This document shows, one piece after another, positions 48,021 through 59,603 of a stretch of DNA of 64,000 bases (positions within the stretch are counted from its first letter, which is position 1; every line of letters begins with the position of its first letter). The stretch lies in assembly GCA_034509735.1 (NCBI GenBank), contig JACGWO010000001.1:28771966-28835965 (forward strand). Reading direction: 5' to 3'. This DNA comes from Sesamum alatum (lineage: Eukaryota; Streptophyta; Magnoliopsida; Lamiales; Pedaliaceae). The notes under the pieces were generated by a model, which did not search any database, was not told the origin of the DNA, and saw nothing but the letters and a program-made list of their open reading frames with translations. A program made the position numbers and the translations under genes.

Positions 48021-50089
48021 TGAAAGAGAGCGGATCATCTCGGGAGAAGGAGCGTGAATGCGGAAGCGCGATGGGTTGCATAATAAAATTGCAAAGCATA
48101 AATTAAATGGAATTTAAAGCATGCATTGTACATACATAAACAGATGAAGGGATGTGCCTTTGATTCTCTCGGGCGTTTGGTGTATCTCATGTTTAATAAA
48201 ACACAACATGGAGGCAATAGAACTTAGAACAAGAAACGTAAAAGAGGACGTTACCTCTCGTAGTCATCGCCATTTGGCTATACGCATTGTTCCCCATTTT
48301 GCACCAAGATCTCAAACTAGAGACCCTCTAAATCATCCACACGCTACATCTGAAAGCAACGAAGTCCCGTGCTAGCAAGAAATTATTTAGGGGAGAAGAG
48401 ACATCGATACATGCTATTGATTAACGCTATCGACGTCCCTTATGTTCTACCTTGAAGAAATCAAGAAGAACAAAAGTAAAATTTTGGAGAAGAGAAGAGA
48501 GGTGGACAAATTCTAGAGAGAGGGTTGTGAGATGAAAAGGTGTAGAGATTAGTAGGTGTGTATGTGTGTGTGTGTGTGTTTGAGTATTTATAGAAAACAA
48601 ATATTCCTATTCCTACTCAACCTCTTCTAAAGAGGCACACTTGACTAGGATTTTGACCTAGTCAAACTAGGCTTTGATTAAGTCAAATTAATCATGGCCC
48701 TTCATCTCATCAATCTCTAGATCAAATCTCGTCCATCCATTTTTGATGGACTTTACGCAATGAGCCTATTTAATTCTAAATTAAATAGTCCAAAGGTCCT
48801 ATAAACTTTATATTAAATCTTATTTTAATATTATTCCAAGCCCCTAATTAATTCACCCTTTTAATCTAATTAAAAGGGAAGCCCATGCTTTATTAAATCC
48901 ATAAATCTAATTTATGAACTCAAGCCCGATTAATCCACTTATTCCATCGAGGTTTGAATCTCCAAGAAGTATAATTTAATTCTATTAAATTAAACCTTCT
49001 CCCGAAATTAATTCTTTTCACATCTGGTGTAGCTGGTGTGACTCTTTAGGTTCACCTTCAGCTAGACTTGGACCTACTTCTTGTTATTTCATAACAAAAG
49101 TAGTTCGTTACCATGGGTGGCCGTCTAGCAACGGTCCATGGCACTAGAGACTAGGTGAATATGTGGTGTGAATATTTAGGCTCCGAGTTACATACAAGTA
49201 CGGTCCTACTATCGCCTATCTCTTGGCCTTAGTCTAGGGCATGGAATTGGGCGTCGGTTTCCATCCTTGCCTAGGCGTCTATGCGTAATACTCGAGATAG
49301 AGTTTAACTCTATGATTGGCGTAGGAAATCATTTCCTACTCAATCAAGCGCTATGGCTATAGACTTTGAGAGTCTAAGCCATCTCAAAACGCATAGGAGA
49401 TCTTACTATCATATTCTTTGACAGGGGACAGATCCTATCTTGGAATCCACCGTCCTCTCCACATACTCCGACTGCACTTAACAAGGTTTACGATGGTCAT
49501 GTCATATGACACGATCACCTCTCGCCAGATCTAAGATACAACCTTCGTATGTGAGCGACTGTCGTGATTCTTCAAGTCCAAGGACCAATCCCGTACTATC
49601 GAAATCGGGAATACAAGTCATACCGACCAGCCCGTGTGGTTTCCATATGACGATTCCCGCGAGTCACCTCAGTCAGCCGATACTACCTTTGTCAACTAAC
49701 CCACTAATATTGCATAGACGTCCAACGTCTGTCATCGATGAAACACGGTACTCATCTAATGAATGCAATCCTTAGTGAAAGTCTCTATAGGACCCTCGAT
49801 GCCCAATCTCAAGGTCCTCGACTTGTAGTGTTTCAGATCTATCTACAGAAGTTGGTTCCATGACCACCAACCTATGCACGGTCCAACTTCCTGGATTCAT
49901 ATGTCCGGTCTGTGGGCATTTGTTGTGATGTCGAAACGACGTTCAATGCAAGTAGTAAGCACAACAAACTCATCGTTGCCAATGATGAATCCTTACTACA
50001 TTCATCAAGATAATATTACTCGTTAAAAGATTGACGAATGGTTCATAGAACAGCCAACTACATTGACTTTTTGGTCACCAATTCTAACA
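48021..50089 (-). mobile_element. Solo LTR D (2069 bp) with TSD AAACC
   Basis: On the minus strand it runs from TGTTAGAATTGGTGACC to ...CGCTCTCTTTCA. AAACC flanks both sides (48016-48020 and 50090-50094). It lies within the MULE, upstream of the transposase relic. A TATA box is at 48586-48594, with a (GT)n run at about 48560-48578. The box GGTTCACCTTCAGCTAGAC is near 49052 and CACCATGGGTGGCCGTCTAG near 49112. The 3' hairpin is reduced to about four paired bases (AAAGG-CACAT-CCCTT on the sense strand, 48146-48160). No internal region is present. Confidence 0.92.
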
Positions 50090-50559
50090 AAACCAAACCC
50101 CATTCTCTTTGTGAAGAATTCTTGAATGTGGTTTCAGATTAACACCCAACCCCCCACCCTACATCCTCATATTCAGTCACATGTTTACGTATATGCCTCT
50201 GCATGCATAATCAAAATTTCTTGATCAATTTAAAGAAAAACATGCATCAATTTCACAAAACCCCCAAATTATATGCAGAAATTCAAAACTGAAGTTACGG
50301 TTTTCTAAAAAAATAAAATAATTATTTTGAAATAAAAGCATATACAACATAGAATGAATAAAAAAAATTTCATCAACACACTTTGAAAAAAAACATAAAT
50401 ATTAAAAACCCTAAAAATACATGTTGGGTTAAAGTTTTAAACTGAAAAAAAAATTAAAATTTTGTTTTCAAAAACATGAAAAACTACTTCATTTATCTAG
50501 AAATACCAAAAATATTAACTTTTTTTGACAATCAGACCAAGATAGGGGTTCATGCATAC

Positions 50560-50619
50560 CTTTTTCTTCGGTGAAACACATTGAACTTGAACTCTTTGGC
50601 CGTTAATCACCGTTTCCAT
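50560..50619 (-). pseudogene. Possible first exon of the MULE gene
   Basis: On the minus strand an ATG at 50619 opens METVINGQRVQVQCVSPKKK, followed directly by a GTATGC donor. It lies upstream of the transposase relic in the same orientation, just inside the right terminal repeat. There is no independent support. Confidence 0.3.
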
Positions 50620-53018
50620 TTCGAACAACAAAGAAATAGAACAAAAGAGGCTTGAAAAATGAGATTGCAATGTTTTTTTGGGGCTTTAGTTTGATAGAGT
50701 ATTTTCAATAGGGGTTTGCAAATGGAAGAGGAGAAGGCACAGGAGATGTGAGAAATAACCTCACCAATGACAAAGGGGAAAATATGACTTTACCAACCTC
50801 TAATTTTTTTTATAATTTTTTATAAATAAAAAAATAACAATCAAGGGTAATGAAGTAATTTCACCATCGCCGTCTAGGGGCTTCACAATTATTTTTCAAA
50901 TCAGGGGGATGGAATTGTAATTTTCCAAACAAAAAGGGGGTATTTGTAATTTACCCAAACCTCAGTGGAGGTAGATGTAATTTACCCAAAAACTAATTAT
51001 TAAAAATTATGAAACCAAAATAAGAAGTAGACACCTACCATCTTCCGTTTGTGCATGCCAACGGAGGATGATCCCCCGTAGTAGAGGGTAACTGGTGCCG
51101 TCGTGTTGGCTGCCCGGTTGGCTTTATTCTTCAGCAGTACTCTAGCAGCTGCCGCTAAATCTTATTGGCAAGCCACAATGACGGACTAGTTGAGCCCTGG
51201 CATCAGCGAACCGCTTCCCTAGGAATTTACTGGCCTATATCTTGGACACGGATTCATCATCGCAATCCCACCAGTAAGTAGGCTAGAAATTCACATAGGC
51301 AACATTAAAATTGTAAGTAATCAATAAAATACAGGTTTACATTTGAAAACGTAATTAAATTTTTTGTAGAATTCTTACCTTCAGATTCTCAAACTAGAAG
51401 AGTTGGTGCCTCAATCAATGGCAACTGACACTATAAAAATCAAACACAACTAAATACCTGACTCAATAGTAGTTACCTCTCAAATGGGTACATTCACCTA
51501 TATTGCACGGGCCCTCCCACCTGAGCCTCATATGATAGGTGAACATGAGTCGAATAAAGTTGGAGGAAATATTTTCTCAATATTGCACATGATGACAGAT
51601 GCACTGTCTCTAACTCATATAGCTTGATGACATAAAGTGTGGTCGAGCATAGCACCTGGAATAGAAAACTCACCTCCATCAATGTGTTCCACACATGCTC
51701 AAGAAACATCTCAGAGAAGGCTATCGGGATCAATTTCTGCATGCAGATGTGACAATCACGGCTCTTCATGCCGTGCATCCTCAACTCCGTCATGTCGATG
51801 CAGTGGATAAGGTCAGATGCGTACCCCATAGGAAACCGCAAACAACAAATTCAATCACACATCATTCTCTTATGTTCCTTTATCTGGGTATATACTGCTT
51901 TAGGCACAACGTTTAGTCACTGTTCGTCCACCTCAACCTCCGGCCAATTAAATATGATCTTCAAGTCCTTATGTGCATTCAGATTGTCCTTTGATTTTCC
52001 CTTTATGTCCATCACGGTGTTGAATATTTTTTCAAACACCTTGTCCTCAATGTGCATGACTTCAAGGTTGGGTCGTATCAGATGCGTTACCCAGTATGGA
52101 AGATCCTAGAAGATGCTTTCGTCGTCCACTTGTGGTCGCTAACTAGTCTGGTGGAAGTGTCAACTGTTATTCAATTGCAGGACTCAACTCTGCCACCCAA
52201 TCGCGGATCTGCTCTCTAGTCAGCCTCGGGTGTGCCATCTTCCTTTCCACCCGATTTTTAGTGAAGGCTTTCTTGTTCCTGCAATATGGATGATCCTAGG
52301 GGAGAAACTGTTTGTGGCAGTCAAAGTAGCACGCCTTCCTACTATGTTGCAGATGGGATGCCTTTGTGTCATCCATACAAACTGGACAACCAATAACACC
52401 AGTGGTACTCCATCCAGGCATGATCTCATAAGCGGATAGGTTGTTCACGGTCCACATCAACGATGCAAGCATCATGAATGCCTGGTTCATGGCATTGCCG
52501 TACATCCATACACCTATATGCCACAATTGCAACAACTCCTCGATCAACGACTCCAAGTACACATCAATCAGACGCTTCGGTTTAGAGGGGTCAGGGATCA
52601 CCATCGTTATACTCAGAATTCATGAACATTCTCGTTGGGATATTGTACGGTGCAAGTATAACCAACCACCATGAGTACGTACAACCATACTGCCTGTGCA
52701 GCACAAACCTGTCTGTGCACAGTCCCAGCCGAACATTATGGGGCTCCAATGCAAAATTGGGATATATCTGGTCGAAATGCCTCCAACCCTATGTATCAGG
52801 CGGATGACACATGGAGTCCTCCTTTCTGTGATGTGTGGCATGCCACATCATGTGCTTTATAGTTGCTGACGAAGCATACAACCTCTGCTGTCAGGGAGTA
52901 AGCGGCAAGTACCTAAGAATGGCATACGGGGACTTCTTGAGGCGGAGATCTCACTCCTTGGCCGGCTTGTACTTAGTGTGTCCACAAAACTTGTAGTAGG
53001 CCAGATCAATGTCGTCCG

Positions 53019-55276
53019 TGTTTAGCTTTGTATAAGCCCAGAGACATTAAACGTAGCCAGAATTAAAATTTAATTAGAAAACAATATTACAGTTTCGATC
53101 AAATCGCCCGTCTCGTTGCTATTACGATGTGGATCTCATGAATAAATCGATGTCAATTGAATGGTTAAGATAAATCAACCTTTCTTGCTCTCCAGTTGAT
53201 GTTGATTGCTTGAACTTTCTCAAGAACTGTCTTACCTTAAAAAACGATGGAATGTCAAAACGGAATCGTTTTTTAATTGTTGTTCAAAGTAGGAATACAA
53301 GTGTCTTCCCTTTAAAGCTAGTCCACACTACCTATGATGGAATCACCCTCAAACCTGTGCTAGTAGGTATTGGAGGATTAAGGTAGATCAACTATTGATC
53401 TATGGAGAAATCAAGGTAATTCTTCTCTTTTGGAGATGAGAAATGAACATAAGACCAATGCTAAAGTGAAAGCTAGACTTTCTAGATTTGAAGGAGAGAA
53501 AGTTTAAGAGCTAGAGAGCAAAACGAAAGCAAGAGTTTTTGTATCTTTGTATGTAAAAACTGGTATACAAATCTCTTGCCTTCTACCCCTTTTTATAGGC
53601 ATTTCTTTGCACTAGATACAATTAATGGAGACAAGCCCTTTTGTCTTGCTCTTAGATAACACTTATCTTCTTCATAAACAAGTTTTAGCATGACTCATCA
53701 TTTCTCTTTTTACACTTATCTTCATTATAGACAAGCTTTAACATGACTCATATTTTCTTCTTCATCTAAAGATGAACACAAGTCATGTCTATGTTCAATG
53801 AATTTTGTCTTGGGCTAAGGTCTTGGGCTTTATCATAATTCTCAATTGGATTAAGTCCAATTTTCATTAATTCCCAACTAATTATTTAGCCCATGATATT
53901 TAATTCTTTAATTAAATATAAGCCTAAATTAATTAATCTAATTAATTGATTTTCAAGCTTAAATAGATTAATCTTAATTAGTCTATCACCAGTCTTACTT
54001 AATAAAATTAATGCTTGTGAATTTAGACTCCAAATTAAATAATCATATCATTTAATATTCCCATGAAATGATTTCATAAATCATTTCAATCAATTAATTT
54101 AACTCCTTAGATTAATTGATTTATTCTCCATAAGTAATCTTTAAATTAATTCCAATAATTCCATCATGAATTTGTGTGTGACCTTTTAGGTTCATTACTC
54201 AGCTAGACTTGGTCTTGTATCATATATACAATTTAATTAGTAATTTACTTGCATTAATTAATTATATCTAATCATAATTAATCACCCTCAATTAACTCAT
54301 TAAATGGAGGGTACCCGTCACCATGGATGGCCATCTAGCAATGATCCATGTCACTAGATAATAGGTGAATTATTGCGTGAATCTGTGAGCTACGCGTTCC
54401 ATGCAGATATGGTCCCTTCGCTACTAACCTCCCGATCAAAGTCTAGAGCATGGAATTAGTTATCGGTTCCATTACCGACTTTGATGTCTATGTATCAACT
54501 CTTCAAGTTATGCTTCCAATTTATCAATATAAGAAAAACCCTTTCTCCTATTTGATCAGCAGCCATGGCCATGGGGTTCGAGGAATGCATAATGTAGAGA
54601 ACATAGGAGGTTCGTTATCATCTCATGATGGGTAGCAGATCCTATCTTGGAACTCACCAACCTCCATGCATGCTTCAACTATGCCTAAAACATGACTGTA
54701 TACTGATCTAGGATGAAACCTGAGACCACATTGGACATGATCAAGTCATAGCCGTCCTATGCACAAGGTTACTATGGAACCTCAAGTCTAAGGACTAGTT
54801 AGTGTACTATCGTAGCCTAGGAGTTCTAGTCATACCAATCATGCTATATAGGGCTTCCATATGACAACTCCTGCGAGTCAATTCAGTGAACTTGATAACT
54901 CTTGATCAAGCACCCACTAAAGTGCGCAAACGTCATATGTCTCTGTCTATGAAACTCAACATTTATCATATGAACGCATCACGTAGTGCAAGTCTTTAAG
55001 GAATGATCGATGCCCTGTCTCAACCGATTCATCGACTTGGAATATTTTAGATCAATCCATAGAGGTTGATTTCATGGTCGTCATCATTGCGCGAGCCAAC
55101 CACATAGCATAATTGGTCTAAGGGCTTCAACCAAATGCTCATATAAATATAATATTTAAAGCATATGATGAAGATGGTCAAAAAATACTTCTTAAATTAA
55201 CATATTATTGAAAAAGATAGTCTAGAATAATTTACAAAGAGCCAATTAATTGGCTTGACGGTCACCTATTCTAACA
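53019..55276 (-). repeat. 3' LTR of Copia 2 (2258 bp)
   Basis: On the minus strand it runs from TGTTAGAATAGGTGACCGTC to ...GCTAAACA. It aligns with the 5' LTR along its full length with numerous substitutions and small gaps, for example CAACCTTTCTTGCTCT and GGATTAAGGTAGATCAACTA in both. It carries the CTCAGCTAGACTTGG box near 54198 and the CACCATGG(A/G)TGGCCATCTAGCA box near 54320. Confidence 0.9.
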
Positions 55277-55291
55277 ATCTTCCACTTGACC
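55277..55291 (-). other. Polypurine tract of Copia 2
   Basis: On the minus strand the interior ends AAGTGGAAGATTGTTAG, with the purine-rich AAGTGGAAGA one base from the LTR start. This is the usual plus-strand primer of Copia elements. Confidence 0.75.
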
Positions 55292-55440
55292 TAAAGCCAA
55301 TTGCCCATGTTCTTTAATCCCATCTTTTCAAGATGTTGAAAATGAGCAATTTGTGATATTGTCTTTGTAAGTGGGTCTACTATGACACTCTCCGTTGATG
55401 CAACGCGATCCACTCATACGTCACCTCTTCTTACCATTTC

Positions 55441-58233
55441 TCATATTAGATGGTAACGTCTAATTATGTGTTTGGCTTTGTGATGGGGTCTTGGCTCCTT
55501 TGCTTGCACAATAGCCCCATTGTTATCACAAACTACAACTACAGGTTTGGCAATGCTAGGCACCACACCCAACTCTTGAATGTAGTTTTTCATCCAAACA
55601 GCCTCCTTTGCAGCTTCAGAAGCTGCAATGTATTCGGCTTCCGTTGTGGAATCCGTTGTCGTATCTTGCTTGGAACTTTTCCAACTGATAGCTTCTCCAT
55701 TCAATCGGAATGCATAACCAGATTGAGACTTAGTGTCATCCACATCTGATTGGAAGTTGGCATTAGTATACCCTTCCAATATCAATTCTCCATCACCGTA
55801 CACCAAAATTAAATCCCTAGTTGGAGTTCATGGACTCCATTTCAGTTCTTATGGCCTCAAGCCATCTACTCGAATCGATGTCAGACATCGCCTGTTCGAA
55901 CGTCTTTGGATCATTATCCAATTGACTAGTCAAGGCTAGCATACCATATCTCTCAGGCTATTTAGAGACTCTAGCCGACTTTCTCAGAGGATGTGTAAAA
56001 TCAAAAGTTTCATTGTGAGGCAGTATTGGTGTCATTTCTGCCATAGGCGATTACTCGACTCTTCGAGTTGCACCTCTTTGTTTTGAGTATCCGAAGGAAA
56101 TCCTTTTCCAAGAACGTTGCATTGCTCGAAACAAACACGTTTTGTTCTGAGAGATCGTAAAAGTAGCATCCTACAGTTTCTTTTGAATATCCAACAAAAC
56201 TACATAAGATGGATCCCATATCCAACTTATCTCCCACTAGTCTTTTGACATATGCGAGACACCCCCATATTCTCAAATACTTATAAGAGGGCGGTTTTCC
56301 ATGTCATATTTCATATGGTGTTTTGGGTACAGCCTTGGATGGCACCATGTTTAATAACTTGGCCGTCGTTTCTAATGTATAGCCCCAAAAAAGAAACAGG
56401 TAATGTTAGAACTCATCAGAAAGAGGTAATGTTAGAACTCATCATGGAACGAACCATGTCCAACAAAGTTCGGTTCCTCCTTTCAGCCACGCCATTAATT
56501 GTGGTGTTGTAGGAGGGGTCCACTGAGAGGGAATTCCATTCTCTTTTAAGTAATTCAAGAATTCACCACTTAAGTATTCACCACCACGATTAGATCAAAT
56601 GATCTTAATTTTTCGTCCAGTTTGATTTTCTACTTCGAGTTTGAATTCTTTGAACATTTCAAATGCTTCAGACTTGTACTTCATTAAGTACACATAACCG
56701 AACCGTGAGTGATCATCGATAAAGGTTATGAAGTAAGAAAATCCTCCTCTAGTTGGAGTACTTAAAGGTCCACAAACATCTGTGTGGATTAAATTCAACA
56801 GTGCAGTGGCACGGCTACTTTGTCCAATAAATGGTGTTTTGGTCATTTTTTCCTTGAGACAAGATTCACAAGCTGAAAGAGCATCTAGGTTCTCTATTTC
56901 TAGATTCTTAGAGTCAATCAACCTCTTCATCCTATCCTTGGAAATGTGACCTAACCTAGCATGCCATGTTTGTGCATTTTCTTGATCATCCAATTTTCAT
57001 TTATGTTGAACGTTCATAATCATATTATCTTGTTGGATAGTATATAAACCATTATTAAAGTGTCAAGTAAAATAGAAGAACCATTCCTCATTAAGTAGAA
57101 ATATTGTTTTGATACACAAAAATTCATACCCCTCTTCATCAAGAGTAGGTATAGATACAATGTTTCTTATCATACTTGGTACATAATAACAGCTATTAAG
57201 TATTATCCTAACATCCTTGCTAATAGCTAAGTGAACAGTTCCAACGGCTTCCGCAGCAACCTGCTTGCCATCTCCAAGCCTGAGGATCACATTCCCTTCA
57301 CCTAAATTTTTGCTTCTTCTCATTACCTGCAAATCATTGCAAATATGAGCTCCACAACCAGTATCTAATACCCAAGAAGCATTATAAGCAACCATATTAA
57401 TTTCAACAATGAAAATACCTTGGACTGTTGCAAGAAATTTCTTGAAATTCCTCTTCGAATGGCCTTTTTCGTGGCAGTGATGACACTCATCATTTGCTGG
57501 ATTGGCCTTGATTATCTTCTTCCCTTTGCCCTTCCCTTGACCTTCCTTATTGCTTTTGTTCCTCGCCTTTCCATTTCTTGGCTCTTTTGGTCATGGAGGA
57601 AGATGTGGATGGGGTTGCTAGCATTATTGGTGCATGCTTCTTTATAGTAGCCTCGTATTGCATATGCATATTGATCAATTCAGGAACAATCTTCTCAAGA
57701 ACGTTCATATTGTAATTAACAACAAATTGATCAAAAGACGGCGGTAATAACTGTAAGATCACCTCTATGTAGGAGTCATTATTCATGCATGCGTTCAAAG
57801 ATTCTAACTTCTCAATGAGAGAAAGCATCTTTACGCCGTGTTCATGAACAGACGACCCCTCAGTCATCTTTGCCCGATAGAACTCCTTTGATGTTGCATA
57901 TCTTATATGTCGATTTTGTACCGCAAACAACTCTTGTAACCGTACAAAGATCTCAGATGCATGCTTAAGGTGTTCGTGTTGCTTTTGCAGTTCATTGCAC
58001 ATAGATACCAGCATAAGGCAACGGGCCTAAAGGTCATCATCGATCCAATGTTGGAACATCACACGTTCTTCGTCAGTCAAATCCTCGGGAAGCTTAGTCA
58101 GAGGACGAGATTCCAATATATAAGAGCGTTTCTCGAAATCCAAAATGATTTTGAGATTCCTAAGCCAGTCAGAATAGTTGGTTCCAACAAATTTGTTTGT
58201 CTCAAGTATGGTAGCAAGTAGACTTTTAGACAT
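55441..58233 (-). pseudogene. Copia 2 gag-pol remnant lacking the RT core
   Basis: Gag (57420-58233) starts MSKSLLATILETNKFVGTNY. The knuckle CHHCHEKGHSKRNF (near 57440-57480) has its last cysteine replaced by phenylalanine. The protease has WVLDTGCGAHICND (57340-57395). The integrase region (56595-56993) has TWHARLGHISKDRMK, CESCLKEKMTKTPF and HTDVCGPLSTPT, and continues in another frame to 56010 (GCLAYVKRLVGDKL). The RT start (SSRWLEAIRTEMESMNSN, near 55830-55885) runs almost at once into RNase H (55441-55806: YTNANFQSDVDDTKSQSGY, then TEAEYIAASEAAKEAVW). The whole catalytic RT is missing at about 55810. Several other breaks exist. Confidence 0.9.
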
Positions 58234-59590
58234 TTTCTATCTACAAGAAAGAAAAGAAGAAACAATGGAGATATTAACATTTTTTCAATCAATGTTAATT
58301 AAATTTACGATAAGGTCTTTAATCATAAATTGCTCTTACTATTTCTTTGAAATTCCATAAACCCCCATATGGACTTTCGGGAAATATTTTTCCTAGTGGA
58401 CTTGAGGTTCATAGAACGAATTTCATACCCAGCTGTTACGATTCGCATGAAAACAATTTTTATTGGAGGCGGCTTTCACTATTCTCATCTTATGAGATCC
58501 CCATGGTGTTTTACCTCATTTTTCACATAATTCCAAGGACTCCAAGTGAATTATGTTTCTCCATATTAAGCCCAACCCATCGACCAAAAGACCCCCTACT
58601 ATCGCCCTCCACACTCGTGAGATAGAGTGATGGTAGGTAATCTACTTGCATAGTAATACTATAGCTTTGACTACTTTCAAATCATTCCACGACTCATGAG
58701 ACAATGAATTGAAAGGTGATAGCATCTCATACTTTATCACTATGGATGGAAGGTCTGGACTATCAAATTCAATTTGATTTTATCCATCACGGGCTTAATA
58801 TTTTAACCTAGACACTCCAAGTGAGGGTTCAAATCATTTGATTATGCAAGACCTCATCACAATATTTTATTCTTGTTTGCTTGTTTATCATATACAATGT
58901 AAAGTGTACGTATGAAAGTCAAGCAAAGTCATATAAACATATATACAAGAAATAAATACCTAGCATGTCATTGTTGGATGATCATAAGTCCGTAGTCATT
59001 CCATAAATTTATTACATAAAGATATCACATATCATATATGCAAATAATAACATGTATATTTATATTTAGATCCAATAAAAAAAAGAATTTAATTTCTTAT
59101 GTTATATCACATGATTTTTCATGGAATAAAATTGAATTTAATTCATGAACACTTGATTCATAATGTCAAATTAACTTGGACTTTTCAAGAAATTGTCCTA
59201 ATCATATGAGGAGAATACATTGAATTTTCCTAATCAAATTGAAAGTGAAAAGCCAATTTTCTTTCTCAATTTATATCCATATATAAATTAGAAAAATAAT
59301 ATATATATATTTATTATTATCCTCAAATAAAAACAGAGTTGAGAATATACAAAAACTGCTATTAAATCCGACCATGTAGGCGGAAGAATCCGACCGTGTA
59401 GGCAAAAGATAAATCCGGCCATGTAGGCAGAAGGGGAAACACAATAGAATCAAATTTCAACAATTGAAATATGCCCAAGAATTAAATTCAACACATCAAG
59501 AGGTTAACACATAAAAATTAAATCGTTAAGCAATTTAATCTGATTAAATCACATCAAACCAAAATAAATTCAATTGACTTGCATGACCGA

Positions 59591-59602
59591 GCTCTGATAC
59601 CA
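59591..59602 (-). other. Primer-binding site of Copia 2
   Basis: TGGTATCAGAGC on the minus strand, one base after the end of the 5' LTR. It is identical to the common plant initiator-Met tRNA primer site. Confidence 0.92.
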
Positions 59603-59603
59603 C

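Larger units (their letters stand above)
45550..50987 (-). mobile_element. Mutator-like element (MULE), 5.4 kb with nested solo LTR D
   Basis: The terminal inverted repeats match closely over about 55 bp: GGGTAAATTACATCTACCTC starts at 45550 and the inverse of GAGGTAGATGTAATTTACCC ends at 50987. Each end carries a second GGGTAAATTAC about 30 bp further in. The 9-bp target is AAAAATTAA (45541-45549) and AAAAACTAA (50988-50996), eight of nine equal. A MuDR-type transposase relic lies inside on the minus strand. Without solo LTR D the element is about 3.4 kb. It is inserted in the CACTA element. Confidence 0.92.
42900..51300 (-). pseudogene. CACTA second gene (Transposase_24-like) in fragments
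   Basis: Downstream of the TNP2 gene on the minus strand lie three pieces that read as one protein type. Piece 1 at about 51000-51290 includes KNKANRAANTTAPVTLYYGG. Piece 2 at 45397-45525 reads LGWPVKQMEVFSRCYRKNDD and then RAKEVA before a GT donor. Piece 3 at 45036-45320 continues on the other side of solo LTR C at 42900-43071. Proteins with this pattern accompany TNP2 in plant En/Spm elements. The MULE (45550-50987) sits between pieces 1 and 2, probably in an intron, and solo LTR C splits the last exon. Stops are present. Confidence 0.65.

Noticed and set aside
43072..50089. LTRs C and D as the two LTRs of one element
   Set aside because: They have the same orientation, but each has its own TSD, and the DNA between them is CACTA and MULE sequence with its own TIRs and TSD.
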